Shown here piece after piece: positions 53,947 through 64,000 of a stretch of 64,000 nucleotides of DNA. The notes beneath the pieces are model-generated. The model saw nothing but the letters and a program-made list of their open reading frames with translations. It was not told the DNA's origin and made no database searches. The translations under genes were made by a program, and so were the position numbers. Location of the stretch: contig OY759222.1 in NCBI GenBank assembly GCA_963662175.1, forward strand, positions 19,292,222-19,356,221, given 5' to 3'. Source of the stretch: Aradus depressus. Taxonomy: Eukaryota > Arthropoda > Insecta > Hemiptera > Aradidae. Position 1 is the stretch's first letter. Each line of letters begins with the position of its first letter.

Positions 53947-54677
53947 TAGGGTGTCCGTTATTTTGTTAAAAGTTAAAATTTCTTTGCTCTAATCCCAGAA
54001 ACTGGTTCATGAATATCGAAAAAATATTGCCTGAATTTTTTCAAATTTTTTCCATTGTAATAAACCGTGCCGGTAAGGCGCTCGATTTTAACACTGGATT
54101 TAAACGGGGTTTTCGAACTTTTTTAACGATTTTTGAATATATATTCAAGTCTTTTAGACATAAAAATCTGAAATATCACATATTTACGTTTTTGGGGTCG
54201 CTGAATTCGAATTCACTGTCAGAGTTTAATTTATGACTGTTGCAACTGTCATTTATTACCAAAAAATGTCAATTTACCAATTTTCAGTAAAAATACCATT
54301 GTTTGGTACGATTTTATATGTTTTTCAGGTCGCTGATTGCAAATTTTTAGTCAAAATTTACTTTTTGACAGTAGCAGCGGTCAAAAACTGTCATTAGTCT
54401 TTTGTTGTTGATTATTTATTTGTTTTCGCGTTGAAAAAGGGGGTTTAATGTGTGTTTTGACGGTATATGTGATTTTTCAGATTATTAGGTCTAAACGACT
54501 TGAAAATATATTAAAAAATGGTTAAAAGTTCGAAAATCCCGTTTAAAAACGAGCGCCTTACCGGTTTATTACAATGGAAAAAATCTGCAAAAATTCTGGC
54601 AATATTTTTTCGATATTCTGAACCAGTTTCTGGGGTGAGAGCAAAGAAATTTTAACTTTTACAAAATAACGGACCCA
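53947..54677. mobile_element. MITE with about 130-bp inverted repeats and 8-bp target duplication
   Basis: ACGTGTAT lies at 53939-53946 and 54678-54685. The ends (TAGGGTGTCCGTTATTTTGT and, reversed, TGGGTCCGTTATTTTGTAAA) extend into long inverted arms sharing 'ttctttgctct', 'agaaactggttca', 'aaaaaatattgcc' and 'ggtaaggcgctcg'. No transposase in 731 bp. The 8-bp duplication points to hAT. It starts 196 bp after the nucleostemin stop. Confidence 0.85.
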
Positions 54678-54724
54678 ACGTGTATGTGCCTAATACAGAA
54701 TACTGAATTAAAAACCAAAAAAAA

Positions 54725-55200
54725 TTGGTAAATCACCGGCAATCTACTTCCCCATAACAAACTAATCAATTAACTTTTTGCTTCTCCAAAACCAGTCGAC
54801 CTTTTGTGCTAATATTAAACAGTTGACAGAATCCTCACACTATATTTTGTGTAGATAAATTCATTACATCGACAATTATCAGAGTTTTTTAGTTGAGCCC
54901 CCATCTGATCCACCCTTCTCTCTTCTGCCGATTGTGCTGAAAATTACTAAGTGTCGTCCTTATGGGATTTTGAATTCACATATATTACCCGTCAATACAT
55001 TCATTATATCAGCAGTTATTAGAGTTTTTATATTAAGTCTCCCTCCTAACCCCCCTCTTCCCTTTAGTCGATTTAGCTGAAAAAACAATTGTTCGTTCAC
55101 ACACAAAATTTAGTGTCGATATATTCATACTATCGGGAGTTATCGTGTTCAGTCAGATTTTTTTTTTTTTTCGTATTTGGGATCTAGAGGTCCGAAAAAC
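54725..55200 (-). repeat. family R copy, minus
   Basis: Starts 'attggtaaatcaccggcaatctacttccc', passes 'cattacatcgacaattatcagag' and 'ctgccgattgtgctgaaaatt', and ends near 'gggatctagaggtccgaaaaac'. Confidence 0.7.
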
Positions 55201-55219
55201 TGCGCACATGGCAAATGGG

Positions 55220-55564
55220 TTGGGTTAGGTTTTATGACTCATGCCCGGGCTTTAACTACGAGGTCATATCGCCTACTACCAGAGCGCGATTTCGTCACTC
55301 TGGTGGACACGAGCTCGACTCTACTGTGGGAGTTTTAAATTTTACCTACCCTAAATTTCTATTCACCCTAGGGTAGGGGTCTTTAACGAGTTCGTACCCT
55401 TTAACAGGCTCGGGACCATCGCTTAACGTCCCATCCGAAGGACGGCGTGCTTAAGTTTATTTTATCTCCCAGATAAAATAAACGGAAGGGCCTCGGTCGG
55501 GTTTCGAACCCATGATCTTGAGCTCAGAAGACAAGCACGCATACCACTGAGTTACCGGCGCCCT
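55220..55564 (-). mobile_element. SINE family A, minus, near full length
   Basis: From GGTTTTATGACTCATGCCCG to the reversed tRNA head (GAGTTACCGGCGCCCTA). The centre 'aacgtcccatccgaaggacggcgtgc' is intact. Confidence 0.82.
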
Positions 55565-56044
55565 AAAATTTGGGCTTATTTTACTTAACCTACATCTTAA
55601 ATAAAATCAGAATATCAATATAAAAAAAAATCAGGTTACAATTAAAAAAAAACTTACAAACTAATTTCTACATTTATTTTAGTCTCTTTTCTTTTTAAAT
55701 ATTGTAGCCATTCTCTAAATCAATGTTATTTTGGCCATATAAACATATAAATAAATAAAAGTACCTTTGCGCATCTACTTCACTGTTATTTCACTCTACA
55801 TGGTTCACGACACCTTAACCCTAAAAACAACTCTCTCTAGACTGTCCACCTCCACCGCTCTCCTTAGACTGTTTTTCACACTTAAAACAGCTGATTGTCG
55901 TCTTTTGTTCTTCATTCATTGGATGTTCACATTTCGTATAAAAAAAAAATGCGAATAGTCCTTCTTTTTATATTTTTTTTTTATCCACAATTGAAATTAC
56001 TTCATTCCTAACAGCTGTTTTCATACAAACAACAATACAGCCGT
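55565..56044. other. intergenic, nothing recognised
   Basis: AT-rich, short frames only. Confidence 0.3.
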
Positions 56045-56455
56045 CCTAAGCAAGAAGGACTTAACTCCAAAAAATTCAATTTTTTTTTTTTTTTTCATAA
56101 TCTTATAGTTCTTAACATTGCGCGTCTAATGGTGTAATTGAAAATGTTCGGAAAATTCGGGAAATATTACTAATTTTCATTTGAAAAAAGGACTTATGTC
56201 CAAAAAGGGTTATTCACCTAAGCAAAAAGGACTCAACTCCACCTAATTTGGAGATGAGTCCTTTTTGCCTTGTACTAGGTCAATTATTCTTTACAAAAAA
56301 GGACTCAATTCCGCCTTGCATTGGGGTTGAGTCCTTTTTTATTGGAGTTAAGTCTTTTTTGCTTTGTATACGGCAACGTACCTGTTACATAATATTAACC
56401 AGTCTGTATTATTGCCTCAGATGATGGTGCGTAAGTTAGAAGTCTATTCTCTTGA

Positions 56456-56829
<374 letters not shown>

Positions 56830-56832
<3 letters not shown>

Positions 56833-57602
56833 AACATGTAGAAATAAGGGGGGGTATTTTAATAAATAAAGAAATATAATAAAGCCATTAACGGGATGTC
56901 AGTACTGAGGACTTAAGCAGGGTGGGGGAAGAGAGAGAGAACAGTGGAAGGAGGGGGAAACGAGTATGTCGGTTGTTGGAGATAGATAGTGAAGGAGGAA
57001 GGTTGTGGGAAGTTGTTGTTGGAGATAGATAGTGAAGGAGGAAGGTTGTGGGAAGTTGTGGTTGGAGATAGATAGTGAAGGAGGAAGGTTGTGGGAAGTT
57101 GTGGTTGGAGATAGATAGTGAAGGAGGAAGGTTGTGGGAAGTTATGGTTGGAGATAGAGAGTGAAGGAGGAAGGTTGTGGTTGAAGAGAGAGAGAGAGAG
57201 TGGAAGTGGACGGTTCGTTTTTTTATGAGAGAGTTCGCTGGAGTAGTGAAGAGTTTTTTTTGGAGTTAGAAGTCTGGAGGAAGTCAGGAAAAAAGGCGGA
57301 TTGATGGGAAAATAAAGGAAGGATCGGAGAGCCGTATGATGAACTAAGAAGAGCAGTGGAGCAGGATTGAAGGACAGATGGTGACCAAGTGAGTGAAAAA
57401 AAAAAAAAAATAATTATAAAAAAATAAAACAAATAAATGTTATATGATCATGTCTCCAATTTATGTAAAGATTTAAAAAACAAAACAAAAAAAAAATAAA
57501 AACTCTATTTATCAATTTTTTTTATTAAAAGAATTCATTTCCCATAACTAGTTTTTTTTAACAAGATAAATAAGAAATAAAGAGGAACTAGTAATTGTTT
57601 CA
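56830..57602 (+). mobile_element. LTR, tandem-duplicated copy (LTR-1)
   Basis: 773 bp, begins TGTAACATGTAG and ends AATTGTTTCA (TG...CA), followed at once by a primer-binding site. It contains five 43-bp tandem units (TTGGAGATAGATAGTGAAGG..., starts 56976, 57019, 57062, 57105, 57148) and late A-rich sequence with AATAAA motifs. By eye it is identical to the LTRs at 58891 and 62729. Confidence 0.9.
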
Positions 57603-57603
57603 T

Positions 57604-57621
57604 TGGCGCCCAACGTGGGGC
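57604..57621 (+). other. primer-binding site for tRNA-Lys (first copy)
   Basis: TGGCGCCCAACGTGGGGC is complementary to the 3' end of insect tRNA-Lys(CTT) including CCA, two bases after the LTR. A partial repeat (TGGCGCCCAACGT then TTTGG) follows at about 57674. Confidence 0.8.
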
Positions 57622-57818
57622 ATCTGCTAAAAAAAATAAAAATTAAATTCATAGAATAAGTAATTGTTTCATTGGCGCCCAACGTTTTGGCAATAAAAAT
57701 GATGGAATAGAGAAAAAAAAAAAAAAATTTTTTTGATTTGTCCAGTTTATAGTTTAGAAATTGCTGTAATATATTTTATGTATTATATTTATTATAGAGG
57801 ATAGATTTGTGAAGCAAG

Positions 57819-58890
<1,072 letters not shown>

Positions 58891-58893
<3 letters not shown>

Positions 58894-59663
58894 AACATGT
58901 AGAAATAAGGGGGGGTATTTTAATAAATAAAGAAATATAATAAAGCCATTAACGGGATGTCAGTACTGAGGACTTAAGCAGGGTGGGGGAAGAGAGAGAG
59001 AACAGTGGAAGGAGGGGGAAACGAGTATGTCGGTTGTTGGAGATAGATAGTGAAGGAGGAAGGTTGTGGGAAGTTGTTGTTGGAGATAGATAGTGAAGGA
59101 GGAAGGTTGTGGGAAGTTGTGGTTGGAGATAGATAGTGAAGGAGGAAGGTTGTGGGAAGTTGTGGTTGGAGATAGATAGTGAAGGAGGAAGGTTGTGGGA
59201 AGTTATGGTTGGAGATAGAGAGTGAAGGAGGAAGGTTGTGGTTGAAGAGAGAGAGAGAGAGTGGAAGTGGACGGTTCGTTTTTTTATGAGAGAGTTCGCT
59301 GGAGTAGTGAAGAGTTTTTTTTGGAGTTAGAAGTCTGGAGGAAGTCAGGAAAAAAGGCGGATTGATGGGAAAATAAAGGAAGGATCGGAGAGCCGTATGA
59401 TGAACTAAGAAGAGCAGTGGAGCAGGATTGAAGGACAGATGGTGACCAAGTGAGTGAAAAAAAAAAAAAAATAATTATAAAAAAATAAAACAAATAAATG
59501 TTATATGATCATGTCTCCAATTTATGTAAAGATTTAAAAAACAAAACAAAAAAAAAATAAAAACTCTATTTATCAATTTTTTTTATTAAAAGAATTCATT
59601 TCCCATAACTAGTTTTTTTTAACAAGATAAATAAGAAATAAAGAGGAACTAGTAATTGTTTCA
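58891..59663 (+). repeat. 5' LTR
   Basis: TGTAAC...TTTCA, 773 bp, with five 43-bp internal tandem units starting about 59037. It should carry the element's promoter. Confidence 0.9.
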
Positions 59664-59664
59664 T

Positions 59665-59682
59665 TGGCGCCCAACGTGGGGC
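59665..59682 (+). other. primer-binding site, tRNA-Lys
   Basis: TGGCGCCCAACGTGGGGC, 18 of 18 complementary to tRNA-Lys(CTT) with CCA. A 27-base LTR/PBS junction segment (from AGTAATTGTTTC to CCCAACGT) is repeated about 70 bp downstream. Confidence 0.85.
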
Positions 59683-59879
59683 ATCTGCTAAAAAAAATAA
59701 AAATTAAATTCATAGAATAAGTAATTGTTTCATTGGCGCCCAACGTTTTGGCAATAAAAATGATGGAATAGAGAAAAAAAAAAAAAAATTTTTTTGATTT
59801 GTCCAGTTTATAGTTTAGAAATTGCTGTAATATATTTTATGTATTATATTTATTATAGAGGATAGATTTGTGAAGCAAG

Positions 59880-61205
59880 ATGGCGGACGAGGACACAGGT
59901 GAGTCGACCCATAGCATGGCGGGAGAGCAAGGTCCGGAGTTTGTTTACGATGGGGAGGCGGGAGAATTAGTTGCAGGAATGGACGGAATCGGGAGTGGCC
60001 TCGGCGGATTAGGACTCCGGGACGTAGATAGCGATGTTCGGGAATCTGGATTTGTAGAAGGAACGGGAGAAAATTCTATGACAGTCACGAGTCCGCTTAT
60101 AGGAAGGTCGAATTCGGGGGATGAGGATGAAAATAAAAATAAAGACGATAATCCGTTTAATCCGAGCCAATTTGAGCAAATGATGGATCGTATGGAACAG
60201 TTAAGTTGTAAGATAGAAACTAATAAAAAAGAAATAATCGAGTCGGTTGAGCAAAGGTTTGGGTTTTTTGAAATACAAATAAGTAAAAATATAGAGCAAC
60301 TAAGGGGGGAACAACAAAATAATTTAATAACAGTAAAAACAAATTTAGAACAAAGTATAAAAATAAACAAGACCAAGATTGAAAAACTAGATATAATAGT
60401 TAAAACCGTTCACCAGGGGATACTAGAGACAAATGCTAACGTTAATGCATCCGTGGAACAAGGGAGAATGGAAACGCTCCAGAATATAACCGATGAAAAA
60501 AAAAATACCGAAATAATAGTGGAGACAAAAACAGATCTTATTGAAGTTGAAAATAAATGTGAAAATAAATTAATAACAGATGAGAAAAAGAAATTAAATG
60601 AAATAGGTAATGCTCAGAAAAATGAATTAGAAATAAGTAAAAGCAAATCAAATAGGAACAAAAATAGAAAGGAAAATAGAAAAATAAAATTGAACAAAGA
60701 AATAAATAAAGATTATATTCCGTTTAATGCATTATGTCGGCTAGGTTTTATTAGAAAAAGTTATAAATTGTCAAAAATATCCAAAGATAAAATAAAAAAT
60801 AAAAATATCCCTATCTTGAAAGTAAAATTAACAGAAATAAATTATAAGAATATTTGTAAAGGAAATTTGGGCCATATTTGCCAAGAAAGTTGTGATAAGA
60901 AAAAATTAAAGAAAACTAATAAAAGAAAAGCTAAAGTAATGTTCCAGCCAAATTCTAGGAGAATTAGATATCGGAAGATAAAGTTGGACAAATATGAAAA
61001 TAAACAGAAACAAAGTGCTTACTTTAAAATACCAAAACTAATAAGCTTAATTAAAAATCACACTAAATTAAAGAAAATTAAAAATCACAAGAAATTTAAA
61101 AAAAAAAAAAATTTCCTTCAGATGAACCGATGGATTATTTTTGATAACAAGGAACTCGTAATTGGATTTTTAAATGGACTTAGGGCTATGGTTTGTGTTT
61201 TTTAA
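59880..61205 (+). CDS. gag-like protein of the LTR retrotransposon, 441 residues
   Basis: ATG at 59880 in good context (AAGATGGCGG) and TAA at 61203. Residues 1-90 are acidic and Gly-rich (MADEDTGESTHSMAGEQG, GIGSGLGGLGLRDVDSD). About 95-260 is Glu/Lys/Asn-rich, probably coiled coil (FEQMMDRMEQLSCKIETNKK). From 260 on it is strongly basic. A Cys/His cluster near 335 (CKGNLGHICQESC) resembles but does not match a CCHC knuckle. The tail ends IGFLNGLRAMVCVF. Position and layout suggest a gag role (RNA binding, particle formation); no named family was recognised. Confidence 0.7.
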   Translation: MADEDTGESTHSMAGEQGPEFVYDGEAGELVAGMDGIGSGLGGLGLRDVDSDVRESGFVEGTGENSMTVTSPLIGRSNSGDEDENKNKDDNPFNPSQFEQMMDRMEQLSCKIETNKKEIIESVEQRFGFFEIQISKNIEQLRGEQQNNLITVKTNLEQSIKINKTKIEKLDIIVKTVHQGILETNANVNASVEQGRMETLQNITDEKKNTEIIVETKTDLIEVENKCENKLITDEKKKLNEIGNAQKNELEISKSKSNRNKNRKENRKIKLNKEINKDYIPFNALCRLGFIRKSYKLSKISKDKIKNKNIPILKVKLTEINYKNICKGNLGHICQESCDKKKLKKTNKRKAKVMFQPNSRRIRYRKIKLDKYENKQKQSAYFKIPKLISLIKNHTKLKKIKNHKKFKKKKNFLQMNRWIIFDNKELVIGFLNGLRAMVCVF

Positions 61206-62086
61206 ATATATTTTTCTTAAATCATAATAATTAAAATTAAAACAAAATTATAAATTAAAAGTAATCAGCTAATGAATAAATTGTTTTTATTACGAAGTAT
61301 CAAATAATAGCTTTGTTGTGTGTTTTTCACCTTGGAAATAAAGATTTAAAAAAAAATCTTAAATTGAGAAGTCGAAACTATTGAAATATGAAAATCAAAA
61401 TATAATAAAATCTGAATTGATAGTACGGTCACTTATAAAACTGATATCACTAAACCAACATGTTGATGGAAGATAGATTCTGGTGGAGAGACGGACTGCA
61501 ACTAACGGGATTCTGTGGGACAGAGAGGTAGTACACACTTCAAATAGGATTATGATAGTTTGACCCATATAAACAATGCATGTAGGTCTGACCTAATGAC
61601 CGATATATAGCTAAAAAAAAATTGTAATAAAATTCGATTCTTGATATTTTGTGAATCTGTGATGTAGAAAGAATTTATTGAAATCTTGTGTCATGTTGTA
61701 AAAATAATAATAATAACATAATAATTAGCATTATGTGACTTGTCGGTCTTTGCTATGGCAATTTTGTTTTGATCAAGTATGACCTCTTATATCTTCAAAT
61801 CATGAGAGACCTTGCTCCATGTGTGTGTGGATCGGCTTGTCTGGGTCATATAAGCCTCGCTTAATTATACGTGTTTTCTTTCTTAGTTTATGAAACTGAA
61901 TTTGTTTTTTTGGGTATACATGTTCTTAAATTTTATGGTTATATGTGATATTGTTAAACAAAAAAAAAAAAAAAAAAAAAATGTTTAGTGCCTTCTCCAC
62001 TCTGAACAAAATTTGGATATTTTAATGTTTTTTTTATGATAAAAAAAAACAAAATTATTTATTGAAATTTTATTATATTTTGAAAG

Positions 62087-62142
<56 letters not shown>

Positions 62143-62344
62143 TATATTGTTTGCTAGTTAATGTATTATTGTTTTAAAAAAAAAAAAAAATTGTTTGTTA
62201 GTTACCTTTATATAAAAAAAAAAAAAAAAAATATGGTTTATATGAAATTGTACATGTTATAATTATAATATTGGTTAGAGGATTGATTGCATAAGTATTT
62301 AAAAATGTTAGAAAGAAAATATTGTATTATTGAAGAGAGAGAGA

Positions 62345-62381
<37 letters not shown>

Positions 62382-62403
62382 TTTGCTAAGTACCTGTACC
62401 ATT

Positions 62404-62439
<36 letters not shown>

Positions 62440-62715
62440 TTTGCTAAGTACCTGTACTATTGTTTACCTGTACTGTACCTGTATTATATAAAAAAAAAAA
62501 AAAGAAAAGAAACTGTTTTCTAGTTACCTGATTATTATAAAAAAAAAAAAGAATGTTTACATGAAATTTTATATGTTATATTGTTTAAAATATTGGTTAG
62601 ATGGTTTATTGAATGTAGTATTTTAAAAAAAATATTATGGTGTTTGTGATGGGGTATTTATAAAAAAAAAAAAAAAAAAATATTTATTTTCTTCGTTTCA
62701 TTTTTTTTTTTCATT
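61206..62715 (+). other. non-coding interior of the LTR element, A-tract-rich
   Basis: About 1.5 kb without open frames. From 61960 on, long A runs (up to about 48) alternate with repeated short phrases (ATGTTTGCTAAGTACCTGTA twice, 'ttgtttgttagttacc', 'ttttctagttacctg'). No pol remnant seen. Confidence 0.75.
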
Positions 62716-62726
62716 AAGGGAAAGGA
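62716..62726 (+). other. polypurine tract
   Basis: AAGGGAAAGGA ends 2 bp before the 3' LTR, the expected site for plus-strand priming. Confidence 0.75.
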
Positions 62727-62728
62727 TA

Positions 62729-63499
62729 TGTAACATGTAGAAATAAGGGGGGGTATTTTAATAAATAAAGAAATATAATAAAGCCATTAACGGGATGTCA
62801 GTACTGAGGACTTAAGCAGGGTGGGGGAAGAGAGAGAGAACAGTGGAAGGAGGGGGAAACGAGTATGTCGGTTGTTGGAGATAGATAGTGAAGGAGGAAG
62901 GTTGTGGGAAGTTGTTGTTGGAGATAGATAGTGAAGGAGGAAGGTTGTGGGAAGTTGTGGTTGGAGATAGATAGTGAAGGAGGAAGGTTGTGGGAAGTTG
63001 TGGTTGGAGATAGATAGTGAAGGAGGAAGGTTGTGGGAAGTTATGGTTGGAGATAGAGAGTGAAGGAGGAAGGTTGTGGTTGAAGAGAGAGAGAGAGAGT
63101 GGAAGTGGACGGTTCGTTTTTTTATGAGAGAGTTCGCTGGAGTAGTGAAGAGTTTTTTTTGGAGTTAGAAGTCTGGAGGAAGTCAGGAAAAAAGGCGGAT
63201 TGATGGGAAAATAAAGGAAGGATCGGAGAGCCGTATGATGAACTAAGAAGAGCAGTGGAGCAGGATTGAAGGACAGATGGTGACCAAGTGAGTGAAAAAA
63301 AAAAAAAAATAATTATAAAAAAATAAAACAAATAAATGTTATATGATCATGTCTCCAATTTATGTAAAGATTTAAAAAACAAAACAAAAAAAAAATAAAA
63401 ACTCTATTTATCAATTTTTTTTATTAAAAGAATTCATTTCCCATAACTAGTTTTTTTTAACAAGATAAATAAGAAATAAAGAGGAACTAGTAATTGTTT

Positions 63500-63501
<2 letters not shown>
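62729..63501 (+). repeat. 3' LTR
   Basis: 773 bp, same ends and same internal 43-bp units as the other two LTR copies. Confidence 0.9.
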
Positions 63502-63591
<90 letters not shown>

Positions 63592-63735
63592 TTTATATTA
63601 TATATATATATATTATATTTATATATATATATATATATATATATTACTTTATATATATATATATAAATTATATATATATATATATATAAATTATATATAT
63701 ATATTATATAAATTATATATATATATATAAAGTAA
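63502..63735. repeat. (AT)n array right of the LTR element
   Basis: AT dinucleotides with ACTTTATATT-type interruptions like those left of the element, consistent with insertion of the retrotransposon into one original (AT)n array. Confidence 0.9.
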
Positions 63736-64000
63736 ATAAAAACAAATTTTATTATAATAATATATTTATTTCAAACCCAAATAATTTTAGAAAGGGGGGG
63801 GGGGGTGCGGTGCTGCTAGCTAAAAGCGCAGAGTGCGACTTGAGTCCTTTTTACCTAGTATAGGTAGCTGTGATGAACTGCAGAAAACTAGTTAAAAAGG
63901 ACTCAAGTCCCTGATTGTGGACTTGAGTCCTTCTTGCTTAGGCATGTCATAGTGCCAAGAGACTTATGCCCATTTTAAACTACTTATAATAATTAATTTC

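Larger units (their letters stand above)
58891..63501 (+). mobile_element. non-autonomous LTR retrotransposon, 4,611 bp, gag-only
   Basis: Two LTRs of exactly 773 bp (58891-59663 and 62729-63501), primer-binding site at 59665-59682, one 441-codon frame, a long A-rich untranslated part and a polypurine tract. No protease, reverse transcriptase, RNase H or integrase exists in the 3,065-bp interior, so movement would need enzymes from another element. The LTRs look identical, indicating very recent insertion. Flanks are (AT)n on both sides, so the target duplication cannot be read. The superfamily is not certain; a tRNA-Lys primer is common in several insect LTR groups. Confidence 0.85.

Overview
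The window is nuclear DNA from an AT-rich, repeat-laden animal genome, most likely an arthropod and probably an insect. The basis is the gene set (a PGC-1/spargel homologue, nucleostemin, PRPF38A, NUP42), GT-AG introns of 0.3-7 kb, and the transposon mix (three mariner lineages, Penelope-like elements, Jockey-type LINE fragments, tRNA-derived SINEs, hAT MITEs and one LTR retrotransposon). The species cannot be fixed from the sequence.
Layout. 2092-27267 (+) carries the last 15 recognisable coding exons of a PGC-1 family transcriptional coactivator; its 5' end was not found. 27268-34319 is intergenic and repeat-filled, with a 175-bp satellite. 34320-35381 (+) is an intronless NUP42 gene. 36870-37805 (-) is an intronless PRPF38A gene, tail to tail with NUP42. 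38173-53751 (+) is an 11-exon nucleostemin gene, head to head with PRPF38A across 367 bp that probably act as a shared promoter. 53752-64000 is intergenic: an 8-bp-TSD MITE, SINEs, then a large inverted-repeat-bounded region (56045-63942) containing (AT)n arrays and a very young gag-only LTR retrotransposon whose 5' part is present twice in tandem.
The host genes are housekeeping and regulatory: mRNA export (NUP42), spliceosome activation (PRPF38A), nucleolar GTPase function in ribosome production (nucleostemin) and nuclear control of energy metabolism (PGC-1). Apart from the shared promoter, nothing suggests coordinated function.
Most of the sequence is transposon debris, often nested, and several insertion sites can be checked against empty copies inside this window. 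The most interesting pattern is a recurring element, CTGANRA-T-stem-loop-GAAA, found about a dozen times at the ends of different Penelope-like or foldback repeats. The paired stem changes sequence from family to family while pairing is kept, recalling a hammerhead-ribozyme core. A second pattern is an abundant non-coding repeat of about 500 bp or more ('family R') with a small hairpin at each end. Exon boundaries were set by hand from splice signals and reading-frame continuity.
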